Assembly: GCA_945786935.1 (NCBI GenBank)
Contig: CALZFY010000001.1
Coordinates: 49,111-113,110 of the forward strand
Direction: 5' to 3'
DNA from: HGM12587 sp945786935
GTDB lineage: Bacteria; Bacillota; Clostridia; Lachnospirales; Lachnospiraceae
Length of the DNA: 64,000 nt
The translations under genes and the position numbers were made by a program. Below the pieces are notes generated by a model. The model had not been told where the DNA came from. It saw only the letters and a list, made by a program, of their open reading frames with translations, and made no database searches. Below are positions 51,786 to 60,033 of the stretch, piece after piece. Each line of letters opens with the position of its first letter. Within the stretch, counting starts at the first letter, position 1.

Positions 51786-52301
51786 ATGGGAAAACAATCC
51801 GTAAGAGAGAATAAAACGATTTATCAAAGATACCGGGAAGAGCAGGGACTTACAAGAGAAAAGGCCAGCGAGCAGATGGAAGGTATGTCTTCTTCCCGCA
51901 TAGAAAAGATTGAATATGAAATGCAGGAGCCCACGCCCTACGACATTGTTCAGATGGCAGAATGTTATAAGAGACCGGATCTGTGTAATTATTACTGTTC
52001 TCACAGATGTGAGATCGGAGCCAAATATGTTCCGGAGGTGGAGGTCTCGGAGCTTGCCAATATTATTCTGGAGACCATCGGGAGCTTAAATGAAATCAGC
52101 CCCCTTACCGGCAGGCTTATCCAGATCGCACGGGATGGTCAGATTACCGATGATGAAATCAAAGACTTTGCCCTAATCAGCAAAAAGCTGGATCAGGTTT
52201 CCCTTGCCATTGATGCATTAAATCTCTGGGTAGATAAGACTGCCAGTGAAAATAATCTGAATCTTGAATTACTGCAGGCTGAGAAAGAAAAGCTGGGGTG
52301 A
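51786..52301 (+). CDS. XRE-type helix-turn-helix protein with a helical C-terminal domain
   Basis: 171 residues. The N-terminal HTH reads YQRYREEQGLTREKASEQM then MSSSRIEKIEYEMQEPTPYDIVQMAECYKRP. A short Cys cluster (LCNYYCSHRCEIG) follows and may bind metal. The rest (75-171) is a helical domain with coiled-coil character. Likely a transcription regulator; the target is unknown. GGGAGATCTACC precedes the ATG. It is alone between two divergent and convergent neighbours. Confidence 0.75.
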   Translation: MGKQSVRENKTIYQRYREEQGLTREKASEQMEGMSSSRIEKIEYEMQEPTPYDIVQMAECYKRPDLCNYYCSHRCEIGAKYVPEVEVSELANIILETIGSLNEISPLTGRLIQIARDGQITDDEIKDFALISKKLDQVSLAIDALNLWVDKTASENNLNLELLQAEKEKLG

Positions 52302-52310
52302 TTCAATATA

Positions 52311-52364
52311 TAAAGACAGGCTCAAAGACTTCATTTGAAAGAAGTCTTTGAGCCTGTCCTTTTG
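52311..52364. terminator. Strong bidirectional terminator
   Basis: GACAGGCTCAAAGACTTC (52315-52332) pairs over all 18 bases with GAAGTCTTTGAGCCTGTC (52341-52358), loop of 8; TTTTG follows on the plus side and TTTA on the minus side. Confidence 0.95.
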
Positions 52365-52366
52365 TT

Positions 52367-53668
52367 TTATTTATCAAAGAATGCCTTTGCAAATTTTTCC
52401 AGTGCCACCTGGTCTTTCATGCCCATCATTTCACAGGCTGAGTGCATTGCCAGAAGTCCAACGCCCAGATCAGCGGTTCTCATAGGTAAATGGGAAGATA
52501 TCACAGATGCGATGGTTCCGCCGCCTTTGGTATTGGAATGTTTTACAAATCTCTGGTAAGGGATTTCTTCTCTGTCACAAAGGTCTATGAGAGCCCCCAG
52601 AATTTCCGGATCCCATGCGTAGGACTGATTGCTTGCGGTTTTTAAGACAAATCCCTGATTCATCACAGGATAGTTGGTAATGTCCTGCATGCCGGGATGG
52701 TTTGGATGATAAGCGTGAGCTACATCCACAGAGATCATCATACCATCTGAAATATCAGCCATACAGTCTACCATATTTTTACCGAAAGCCTGCCAGATCT
52801 TTCCGATCATTACAGATGCCAGGGAAGAATCTGCCCCCTGCTTGCTTAAGCTTCCTACCTCTTCATTGTCAAAAAGGCATACCAGATTCACACGCTCTTT
52901 ATGATTACTTTCAATGAGACCATGTACCAATGCACTGACAGAAGTAATATCGTCAAGGCGCGGAGCGGAAATGAATTCTTCCGTAACACCAACTAAAGTT
53001 GGCTGATCCATGGCATAAATACAAAGATCATAATCTAAAATATCTGATACGTTTACTCCCAGCTCTTTTGCAAGAAGATCTAAAATTTTGGTGTCTTTGT
53101 TCAGCTCTTCCTGAACGGTTCCAAGGAGCGGCAGAAGCTCCTTCTGATTATTGACCGGGACTCCTTTATCGTTTACATCACGGTTCATATGAATGGCCAG
53201 GTTCGGAAGGTACAGTACCGGTGCTTTGAAATCCAAAAGGTGGCTTACAGGCTTGTCATAGCGTTCTCCCCTTGTGACAACCTTACCGGAAAGGGAAAGG
53301 GGACGGTCAAAAAAAGTATTTAAAATGGGCCCGCCGTAAACTTCTGTGTTGAGCTGCAGATAGCCGTGGGAGAAGATTTCCGGGTTCGGTTTTACCTTCA
53401 ATGCAGGAAAATCTGTATGTGCTCCTCCGATATGGATTCCATTGGAGAGATCACATTCGTTGCCGATGGTAAACGCATAGAGGGTGGTGTCAAAAGGGGC
53501 ACAAAAATAGCGTCCACCCTTTTCAAGGTTCCAGGCATCTTTGAAGGAAAGCTCCTGAAAGCCTGCTCTTTTCAGTACCTGTCTGGAGTGTTCTACGACG
53601 TGAAAAGCAGAGGTACCTGCTTTTAAATAATCAAAAAGTTGTTGTACTTCATTTGGTAAATGGTTCAT
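52367..53668 (-). CDS. M18 family aminopeptidase
   Basis: 433 residues. Zinc-binding residues are seen in HIGGAHTDFPAL, LFDNEEVGSLSKQGADS, SVDVAHA and a C-terminal HS region; the RLDDITS and KGGGTIA blocks are typical of M18. Cleaves acidic or neutral N-terminal residues. The start at 53668 is preferred over a TTG at 53677, because AAAGGA then stands 10 bases away. Confidence 0.93.
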   Translation of the reverse strand: MNHLPNEVQQLFDYLKAGTSAFHVVEHSRQVLKRAGFQELSFKDAWNLEKGGRYFCAPFDTTLYAFTIGNECDLSNGIHIGGAHTDFPALKVKPNPEIFSHGYLQLNTEVYGGPILNTFFDRPLSLSGKVVTRGERYDKPVSHLLDFKAPVLYLPNLAIHMNRDVNDKGVPVNNQKELLPLLGTVQEELNKDTKILDLLAKELGVNVSDILDYDLCIYAMDQPTLVGVTEEFISAPRLDDITSVSALVHGLIESNHKERVNLVCLFDNEEVGSLSKQGADSSLASVMIGKIWQAFGKNMVDCMADISDGMMISVDVAHAYHPNHPGMQDITNYPVMNQGFVLKTASNQSYAWDPEILGALIDLCDREEIPYQRFVKHSNTKGGGTIASVISSHLPMRTADLGVGLLAMHSACEMMGMKDQVALEKFAKAFFDK

Positions 53669-53753
53669 TTGATTCAATTCCTTTACTATTTTCCTCTTAT
53701 GATAATCAATTATTTCCTTAATTTCAATATCTAAAAAAGAGCTGACTGTCAGT

Positions 53754-53901
53754 CATAGAATCGTTACTGTACAGACGTCACTATTCCGCGAGGGTTTTCG
53801 CAAGAAAATCCCGAGTTCTGCAAGCAAAAATCCATTTGCGAAGCAAATTCTGCATGGATTTTTGCCAGCTACTGGAACGAAGTGAACAGTAGCATAGAAT
53901 C
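53754..53901 (+). mobile_element. MITE-like element with 9-bp direct repeats
   Basis: The nine bases CATAGAATC flank the element on both sides (53754-53762 and 53893-53901). Inside, the left end reads GTTACTGTACAG and the right end GAACAGTAG, imperfect inverted termini of the same kind as other repeats in this window. The interior holds a hairpin GCAAAAATCCAT/ATGGATTTTTGC (53824-53835, 53854-53865) that encloses TTTGC/GCAAA, and a final hairpin GCTACTG/CAGTAGC with loop GAACGAAGTGAA (53868-53893). No reading frame. Confidence 0.65.
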
Positions 53902-53942
53902 CCATAAATTCCGCACAATAGAACTATCGGAGGTATGATCGC

Positions 53943-55238
53943 ATGGATTCAATTTGGACAAAAAACGTAAACCTTCCGCACTTTCCGGTGCTGAAGGGTG
54001 ACAAAAAAACAGATGTGCTCATTATCGGCGGCGGAATGGCAGGGCTGTTATGTGCACATTTTTTACAGCAGCAGGGTGTGGATTATGTGCTGGTGGAAGG
54101 GCGGATGATCTGCTCCGGGGTGACAAAGAATACCACGGCGAAGATCACTTCCCAGCATGGGCTCATTTATCAGGACATTGTAAAATATCTGGGCCAGGAA
54201 GCGGCAGAGAAGTATCTAAGAGCCAATGAGGAGGCCATTGAGGCCTATGCAGTGATGGCAGAACAGATTGACTGTGATTTTCAAAGAGAGACCAATTATG
54301 TCTATTCCACCAATAACCGTAAAAAACTGGAAGAGGAAGCCACGGTATTGGAAAGTCTCGGATTTCCGGTACAGCTTAAAGAAACTGCGAATCTTCCCAT
54401 AAAGGTTACGGGAGCTGTTTCTTTTCCAAATCAGGCACAGCTTCATCCGTTGAAATTTGTGAATGGAATCTGTAAAAACCTGCACATTTATGAACATACC
54501 TATGTAAGAGAATTAAAGCCCCGTACTGCAGTAACGGATCATGGAAGCATTGCGTTTGATCAGGTGATTTTTACCACACATTTTCCCATCATGAATAAAC
54601 ACGGCATGTATTTTCTGAAAATGTATCAGCACCGCTCCTATGTGATCGCCTATGAAAATGCACAAAAATTAGAAGGCATGTATATCGATGAGTCGGGAAA
54701 GGGATTCTCTTTTCGAAGCTATGGGGATCTTTTGCTTCTTGGCGGAGGAAGTCATAGAACCGGAAAGCCCGGAGGAGGCTGGGAGAAGATTAGAAATTTT
54801 GCCGGAGAAGTCTACCCTTTTGCAAAAGAAAAAGCCCTTTGGGCTACTCAGGACTGCATGAGTCTGGATCAGATCCCCTATATCGGCACCTATGCAAAGG
54901 GGATGCCGAATGCTTATGTGGCCACAGGTTTTAACAAGTGGGGGATGACTTCTTCCATGGCAGCGGCAAAGATCTTATGTGACCTGGTACAGGGAAGGAA
55001 AAACCCTTACGAGGATCTTTTTTCTCCCCAAAGGCCTATGAGAAAAAAGCAGCTTTTGATCAATGGTCTGGAAGCAACGAGGAATCTTTTGAGTTTCCGT
55101 ACCAAACGCTGTCCTCATCTGGGTTGTGCCCTTCAGTGGAATGCACCGGAGCATAGCTGGGACTGCCCCTGTCATGGTTCCAGGTTTGATGAAAGCGGAG
55201 GTCTCATTAACGGGCCTGCCATGGGAGATTTGAAGTAA
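53943..55238 (+). CDS. FAD-dependent oxidoreductase with a C-terminal Rieske domain
   Basis: 431 residues. The FAD Rossmann motif VLIIGGGMAGLLCAHFL is at residues 26-42, with GVTKNTTAKITSQHG as the DAO-type flavin region and a C-terminal Rieske [2Fe-2S] domain: CPHLGC and CPCHGSRF supply two Cys and two His ligands, with GGLINGPAMG after. The family joins amine or glycine-like oxidation to an iron-sulfur carrier, but the substrate is unknown. The ribosome site is CGGAGGTATG. Confidence 0.9.
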   Translation: MDSIWTKNVNLPHFPVLKGDKKTDVLIIGGGMAGLLCAHFLQQQGVDYVLVEGRMICSGVTKNTTAKITSQHGLIYQDIVKYLGQEAAEKYLRANEEAIEAYAVMAEQIDCDFQRETNYVYSTNNRKKLEEEATVLESLGFPVQLKETANLPIKVTGAVSFPNQAQLHPLKFVNGICKNLHIYEHTYVRELKPRTAVTDHGSIAFDQVIFTTHFPIMNKHGMYFLKMYQHRSYVIAYENAQKLEGMYIDESGKGFSFRSYGDLLLLGGGSHRTGKPGGGWEKIRNFAGEVYPFAKEKALWATQDCMSLDQIPYIGTYAKGMPNAYVATGFNKWGMTSSMAAAKILCDLVQGRKNPYEDLFSPQRPMRKKQLLINGLEATRNLLSFRTKRCPHLGCALQWNAPEHSWDCPCHGSRFDESGGLINGPAMGDLK

Positions 55239-55279
55239 AATCTTAAGGAAAAATAATAAAATAAACATTTTGTAAAATA

Positions 55280-55306
55280 TTAGCACTCACTATTGACGAG
55301 TGCTAA
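55280..55306 (+). promoter_or_regulatory. CIRCE element (HrcA operator)
   Basis: TTAGCACTC, nine bases, GAGTGCTAA: a perfect CIRCE. It overlaps the -35 of the hsp20 promoter, so HrcA would block RNA polymerase. Confidence 0.97.
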
Positions 55307-55321
55307 TAGCAGTGCTATAAC
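55293..55321 (+). promoter_or_regulatory. Promoter of hsp20
   Basis: TTGACG (55293-55298), 17 bases, extended -10 TGCTATAAC (55316-55321), inside and after the CIRCE element. Confidence 0.75.
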
Positions 55322-55409
55322 ATAATCAAGCAAAGGAAATCAAGGATCCGATGCAAAAAATCATATTGTAAACGGCAATGGTGCCGTAGTGAGAAGAATG
55401 GAGGAAATG

Positions 55410-55856
55410 ATGATGTTAGTACCTAGTATTTTTGGAGAAGATTTATTTGACAGTTTCTTTAGTGATTTCACACAGCCGGCCAGAAGCGTTGCAAGATACA
55501 ACACTCCGACCACAAATGTCATGAGGACGGATATCAAAGAAACAGAAGCCGGATATGAGCTTCATATTGAACTTCCGGGATATAAAAAAGAAGATGTTCA
55601 GGCAGAATTAAAGGATGGTTATCTGACGATTTCTGCAAAAACAAATACCACAAAAGAAGAAAAGGATGAGCATGGAAAATTCATCCGTAAAGAAAGATAT
55701 TCCGGATCCTGCAGCAGAAGCTTTTATTTGGGCGAACAGATCACTCAGGAAGATATCAAAGCGAAATTTGAAGATGGTGTTCTGAAAGTTTTCGTACCGA
55801 AAAAAGAAGCAAAACCAGTAGTAGAGGAAAACAAATATATAACAATTGAAGGCTAA
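55410..55856 (+). CDS. Hsp20/alpha-crystallin small heat-shock protein
   Basis: About 148 residues. The alpha-crystallin domain covers about 38-140 with YELHIELPGYKKEDVQAEL and the C-terminal FEDGVLKVFVPK signature; NKYITIEG is the IxI-like tail. It holds misfolded proteins in the cytoplasm. Three ATGs in a row (55407, 55410, 55413) follow GGAGG; 55410 or 55413 is the likely start. HrcA control is shown by the CIRCE site. Confidence 0.93.
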   Translation: MMLVPSIFGEDLFDSFFSDFTQPARSVARYNTPTTNVMRTDIKETEAGYELHIELPGYKKEDVQAELKDGYLTISAKTNTTKEEKDEHGKFIRKERYSGSCSRSFYLGEQITQEDIKAKFEDGVLKVFVPKKEAKPVVEENKYITIEG

Positions 55857-55893
55857 AATGCATTCCTGACGGAAGCATTGGTAAATCATTACG

Positions 55894-55935
55894 AAGCGGG
55901 AATGCTCTGGGATACAGAGGTTCCCGCTTTGTTTT
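55894..55935 (+). terminator. Terminator after hsp20
   Basis: AAGCGGGAA pairs with TTCCCGCTT, with an inner CTCTG/CAGAG stem; TGTTTTGG follows. Confidence 0.75.
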
Positions 55936-55958
55936 GGCTTTGAAAAGAGGTGAGAATT

Positions 55959-56837
55959 TTGACTAATAGAGATTTATATGAGACCCTGGAAGTAAAGAAA
56001 GGGGCATCTGAACAGGAAATCAAACGTGCCTACCGTAAGCTTGCCAAGAAATACCATCCGGATACAAATCCCGGCAACAGGACAGCAGAACAGAAATTTA
56101 AAGAAGTAACGGAAGCCTATAATATTTTAAGTGACCCCGAAAAGCGAAAACTGTATGATCAGTTTGGCATGGCCGCATTTGACGGAAGCATGGAAAATGG
56201 CGGCTCTTGGAAATATCAGGACAGCAGTCAGAATCAGGAAGATATGTTTGGAGATATTTTCGAAAACTTTTTCCGTCAGGGTTCTTTCCACAGCCATTTT
56301 GGAAGAGGCTTTCAGGAGGATTCTTCGGAACATTTCAGAAAGAAAAACAGTTATGCTGATATTACCATTGATTTTGAAGAGGCTGCCTTTGGCTGTGACA
56401 AGATCCTGCAGGTAGATGGATACAAAAGAGAGAGATTAAAGGTTCACATCCCTGCAGGCATTAACGAAGGACAGAGTGTAAGGCTTAAAGGCAAAGGAGT
56501 TGCGGGAGATCTTTTGATCAGAGTACACATTCAGGAAAAACCGGGATACAGGCGGGAAGGAAAAGATGTCTATGTGACCGAAAGTATTCCGTATACAACC
56601 GCAGCACTGGGTGGCACTGCGAGATTTCGTACACTGTATGGACCGGTGGAATGCAAGATCCCGCCGGGAACACAGCCGGGCAGTAAGATCAGGATTAAAA
56701 ACAAAGGAATTGTGGCAATGAATGATCCAAAGGTTCATGGAGATGAATATGTAACCATTCAGATTCAGGTGCCTAAGACTGTTACACCGGAAGAAAAAAG
56801 AATTATGGAAGAACTAAAAAAGGCTGCCGGTCTGTAA
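55959..56837 (+). CDS. DnaJ/CbpA-like co-chaperone without zinc finger
   Basis: 292 residues. The J domain has HPD (KYHPDTNP) and the QFGMAAFDG end. A short G/F-rich linker follows, then the two C-terminal beta domains (RERLKVHIPAGINEGQSVRLKGKG, PPGTQPGSKIRIKNKGI). The Cys-rich zinc finger of true DnaJ is absent, as in CbpA. The start TTG at 55959 fits AGAGGTGAG; a GTG at 55950 is the alternative. It lies downstream of the HrcA-controlled hsp20. Confidence 0.9.
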   Translation: MTNRDLYETLEVKKGASEQEIKRAYRKLAKKYHPDTNPGNRTAEQKFKEVTEAYNILSDPEKRKLYDQFGMAAFDGSMENGGSWKYQDSSQNQEDMFGDIFENFFRQGSFHSHFGRGFQEDSSEHFRKKNSYADITIDFEEAAFGCDKILQVDGYKRERLKVHIPAGINEGQSVRLKGKGVAGDLLIRVHIQEKPGYRREGKDVYVTESIPYTTAALGGTARFRTLYGPVECKIPPGTQPGSKIRIKNKGIVAMNDPKVHGDEYVTIQIQVPKTVTPEEKRIMEELKKAAGL

Positions 56838-56856
56838 AAGGACCGACAGCTCTTTT
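56823..56856. terminator. Hairpin between convergent genes
   Basis: GCTGCCGGTC pairs with GACCGACAGC with one mismatch; the stop codon of the DnaJ gene lies in the loop. TCTTTTG follows. Confidence 0.7.
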
Positions 56857-56857
56857 G

Positions 56858-57562
56858 TTAAAAATGCATTCTTCTTCGGACCTCTGAACGGAGTCCTTCT
56901 CTTAGGTAGATGGTCATAAGGATAATGTCTATGACCGCCACGCAGGTTGCCACGATCGCCGACCAGCGAAGCTCAAAGGTGCCGGTAAAATGAAGATCGA
57001 TCATAATCTCAATGGCGACACAGAAAACCGCTACAGCTGTTACTGCAGTCACTGTCTTAATCAGCATGGAGCTTTTTTTATGGATGGCAACAAGAAAGAA
57101 AATTTCCAAAAGCACGGTTCCCAAAAGAGCAGTGGGCAGACCAATGTCCTGATACCAGCCCTGACCCGGATGAAGGAGAGAAATCAGTCCCAAAAACAGA
57201 CAAATACTTGCTCCATCCAGTGCCAGATTGATAAAAATATTGGATTTCTGCGGAAAAAACAAAGGCAGGAAAAAGACCCAGAGCATTCCGCAGATGCCCG
57301 TAACGTAGACAGACCATTGTCCCATGGGAATCACAAATATATTCAAAAAAATGCATACCAGCGCACTGGTAAGAAGTACGATGCTCATGAGAATCGTAAA
57401 TTCTTTCGCCTTGACCGGTTCAATATATCCCTTTACCGTAGCATAGGGCGGCGGCGAAACCGTATCAATGGGCTGGCCTGGGTTATATACCTTTGTATGA
57501 CATAATGGACAGGAGGAAGCAGTCTGGTCAAGCTCCACTCCACAATTTACACAATAGGACAT
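56858..57562 (-). CDS. DUF6320 zinc-ribbon membrane protein
   Basis: 234 residues. An N-terminal zinc ribbon (CVNCGVELDQTASSCPLCHTKVYNP) leads to six or seven membrane helices (about 52-220). This is the DUF6320 architecture. Function unknown. It starts 3 bases after the acyltransferase stop with GGAGGAATAACTG as ribosome site, so the two are made together and probably act together. Confidence 0.82.
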   Translation of the reverse strand: MSYCVNCGVELDQTASSCPLCHTKVYNPGQPIDTVSPPPYATVKGYIEPVKAKEFTILMSIVLLTSALVCIFLNIFVIPMGQWSVYVTGICGMLWVFFLPLFFPQKSNIFINLALDGASICLFLGLISLLHPGQGWYQDIGLPTALLGTVLLEIFFLVAIHKKSSMLIKTVTAVTAVAVFCVAIEIMIDLHFTGTFELRWSAIVATCVAVIDIILMTIYLREGLRSEVRRRMHF

Positions 57563-57565
57563 CAG

Positions 57566-58849
57566 TTATTCCTCCATTTTTCTGTTAGTCTCAATCTTGA
57601 CAGGGATCCCGTCTTTTACCAGTTTCCGGAAAAAATACCGTTCAATATCTGTTTCCTTGATGCTGCTTGTAAAATTCACAGTCAATACATTCTGAAAGCT
57701 TACGATGGCGCAGTTGGTACGTGCGGAAAAAGGCTGTCCCATGAGCACATCAAATCGTTCTACAAAAGGCTGCATTTCCTTTGGCAGCTTTACAAGTCCC
57801 ACATTGGTAAGACCGGCACTGGACTGTCCATCCTGAACCATTGCATAAAATTTCCGGACTGTAAAATCCTTCACAAATAAAGGAACAATACGGATCAGCG
57901 GATTTTGCTGTACCGATGCATTGGTCACAATATCAGCACTTAAAAATTTCGGATTGATATAGTAGCGCATGTATCCATGGACATGGGTAAGGATTTCTTC
58001 AAAGGTAAAATCACCCATCCTGGGATCAATGGTAGGATAGACCATGGAGATAAAATTACGCAGTGTTTTGGAAGGAAAGAAGCTGCGCAGATTCACCGGC
58101 ATGGCTAAAGTCACCGGCCGCTCATGAAGAGGATGGTCATCCTTTTGTTTTTGAAGCAGCGCATAAAGAAGCACCGCATTTAAATATTCGGTAATGGTCA
58201 CTCCAAGAGACTTGGAGACTGCCCGGAGTTTATCTACCGGAATGACGCCGCAGATAATGTTTAAAGTATAAAAAGGTTCTTTGGTGCCACGCACCTTAAA
58301 GGCACCGCCCTGGCTTCTTGGCCGTCCCACCTTTGAGGTGGCATAGCGAAGATAGGCATCCTCGAATTCCTCCGGATCAGGTGTCTCCTTAACATCTAAA
58401 ACACCCTTCCCTGTCGGGATGGAATGCCCTAAAAGCCGCAGGTAAACAGCAGCCATAGTCTTTAGAAAATATAATGCACCGGTTCCGTCAGAAAGGGAAT
58501 GAAAAACCTCTAAAGAGATTCTCTTTTCATAATAATAGACCCGAATAAGATACCGGTTATTGGTTTTAAAATGCATGGGCATGCATGGATTTTCAATGTC
58601 AGGCTGTACAAAGGGACCGGGTCTGTGGTTAGGCTCCAGGTATCGCCAGAAAACACCCTTTCGAATCGCTACCTGAAAGGTAGGAAAACGGGGCAGGGTC
58701 AGATCCAGTGCTTTTTGCAGCACATCGGGACGAATGTTTTCTTTTAAGCTTAATGAGATGCGGTATACGTTGGAAAAATTTTTACGCTGCAAAGTGGGAT
58801 ACACATTGGCAGAAAGATCCAGCTTATACCAGGTAGATGTATGATTCAT
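57566..58849 (-). CDS. CoA-dependent acyltransferase-like protein (alcohol acetyltransferase family)
   Basis: 427 residues. The HxxxDG catalytic motif of the acetyltransferase/condensation superfamily appears as HSLSDGTGA near residue 117, and a structural NVGLVKLP segment lies near 330. WYKLDLSANVYPTL at the start is typical of this clostridial group. It would join an acyl group to an alcohol or amine; the acceptor is unknown. It faces a lipase-like hydrolase gene (divergent) and precedes DUF6320. Confidence 0.82.
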   Translation of the reverse strand: MNHTSTWYKLDLSANVYPTLQRKNFSNVYRISLSLKENIRPDVLQKALDLTLPRFPTFQVAIRKGVFWRYLEPNHRPGPFVQPDIENPCMPMHFKTNNRYLIRVYYYEKRISLEVFHSLSDGTGALYFLKTMAAVYLRLLGHSIPTGKGVLDVKETPDPEEFEDAYLRYATSKVGRPRSQGGAFKVRGTKEPFYTLNIICGVIPVDKLRAVSKSLGVTITEYLNAVLLYALLQKQKDDHPLHERPVTLAMPVNLRSFFPSKTLRNFISMVYPTIDPRMGDFTFEEILTHVHGYMRYYINPKFLSADIVTNASVQQNPLIRIVPLFVKDFTVRKFYAMVQDGQSSAGLTNVGLVKLPKEMQPFVERFDVLMGQPFSARTNCAIVSFQNVLTVNFTSSIKETDIERYFFRKLVKDGIPVKIETNRKMEE

Positions 58850-58860
58850 AGGGAACTCAT
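58846..58860 (-). other. Four-codon leader ORF overlapping the acyltransferase start
   Basis: ATG AGT TCC CTA TGA on the minus strand; its TGA overlaps the ATG of the acyltransferase. The nearest ribosome site, GGAGG (58871-58875), serves this mini-ORF, and lies in a hairpin TGGAGG/CCTCCA (58860-58876) whose 3' arm ends on the ATG. Confidence 0.4.
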
Positions 58861-58935
58861 GGAGGTGTTGCCTCCATTACTTTCTTCAGGTTTTTTCTGA
58901 CGTTCACTTTTAAAGTAAACTTTTGCGTCTGCTTT

Positions 58936-58950
58936 GTATCTGTCAGATAC
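58936..58950. promoter_or_regulatory. Operator candidate GTATCTGTCAGATAC
   Basis: Perfect 15-base palindrome in the divergent region, at the expected start of the acyltransferase transcript and upstream of the hydrolase. A second near-palindrome GTTCACTTTTAAAGTAAAC is at 58902-58920. Confidence 0.55.
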
Positions 58951-58956
58951 CTTTTT

Positions 58957-58985
58957 ATTATAGAATTAATTTCCCATATTCGCAA
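58957..58985 (-). promoter_or_regulatory. Promoter of the acyltransferase-DUF6320 operon
   Basis: On the minus strand TTGCGA (58980-58985), 17 bases, TATAAT (58957-58962). Confidence 0.75.
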
Positions 58986-59051
58986 GATGGACGAAAGAAA
59001 ACCTGTGTGATAAACTATGGTTATGCAAAGAAAGTTACAAGGAGTGAAACC

Positions 59052-59948
59052 ATGGCCAGGGAATTTGAAACAAGTCCGGGAATGTTAAGAGCAATCAAGC
59101 GAATGCATGCTGTGATGGAAACACCGGATGTGGAAAAACAAAGAGCTGCCCAGGAAAATTTTGGCGGGATCTTTTCAAAAGCAAAGGGCATTGAATATCG
59201 TAATTTTGAAATTGATGGGATTGCCGCAGAATGGAGCTGTGTTGACAGAAGCCATATGAAAAAATATGTGATTCTTTATTGTCATGGAGGAGGCTATACC
59301 AGCGGAAGCTTCCGTTATGCCAGAAGCATTACCAATAAGCTGGCAAGCTCCACTTCCATGGATGTATTAAGCTTTGATTACCGGCTGGCACCGGAGCATC
59401 CCCATCCGGCAGCACTAGAGGATGCATTAAATGTATGGGATCATTTGATGTATTATGGTTATGGCGCCAGAGATGTGATCGTGGCGGGAGATTCTGCCGG
59501 AGGAAATCTTGCTTTAAGTCTGGTGCTGAAATTAAAAGAACAAAACAGGCTGCTGCCAAGAGGGCTGGTATTGTTTTCACCCTGGACAGATCTTACCATG
59601 AGTGGGAAATCCCACAAGGAGAAAGCGCAGGAAGATCCTATTTTAACAGAGGATTACTTACAGCGCTGTATTGACGGATATGCACCGGAGATGGACTTGA
59701 AAAATCCGCTGATCTCACCGGTTTTCGGAGATTTTACCGGTTTTCCCACCACCTATATTCAGGCAGGGACCAATGAAATTTTACTTTCTGATTCGCTGAA
59801 GCTTCAAAGACAGCTGCAAAAATATCATGTACCGGTGAAGTTAGAAACCTTTCCGGGAATGTGGCACGTATTTCAGATGTCACCGTTAAAGACCGCTTAC
59901 CGTGCCATGGAGCAGGCAGCTGAATTTATTTTTGATATTTGCCGGTAA
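59052..59948 (+). CDS. Alpha/beta hydrolase, hormone-sensitive-lipase type
   Basis: 298 residues. The oxyanion HGGG (YCHGGGYTSGS) and nucleophile GDSAGGN are classic for the HSL/esterase-4 family; the Asp and His lie in the C-terminal part (QAGTNEILLSDS, FPGMWHVFQ). Esterase or deacylase on an unknown ester. The start at 59052 follows AAGGAGTG. It is divergent from the acyltransferase gene. Confidence 0.9.
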   Translation: MAREFETSPGMLRAIKRMHAVMETPDVEKQRAAQENFGGIFSKAKGIEYRNFEIDGIAAEWSCVDRSHMKKYVILYCHGGGYTSGSFRYARSITNKLASSTSMDVLSFDYRLAPEHPHPAALEDALNVWDHLMYYGYGARDVIVAGDSAGGNLALSLVLKLKEQNRLLPRGLVLFSPWTDLTMSGKSHKEKAQEDPILTEDYLQRCIDGYAPEMDLKNPLISPVFGDFTGFPTTYIQAGTNEILLSDSLKLQRQLQKYHVPVKLETFPGMWHVFQMSPLKTAYRAMEQAAEFIFDICR

Positions 59949-59973
59949 TGTCGATAATATCTACAAAAAATAC

Positions 59974-60002
59974 TTGACAAAAGTTGATATTGTGAATAGT
60001 AT
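59974..60002 (+). promoter_or_regulatory. Promoter of the marR-degV operon with direct repeats
   Basis: TTGACA (59974-59979), 17 bases, TAGTAT (59997-60002). TTGTGAAnnnT occurs twice (about 59990 and 60007) across the -10 and start, a plausible site for the MarR product itself. Confidence 0.65.
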
Positions 60003-60033
60003 ACTTTGTGAACTATTTAAAAGTTAAAAAAGG

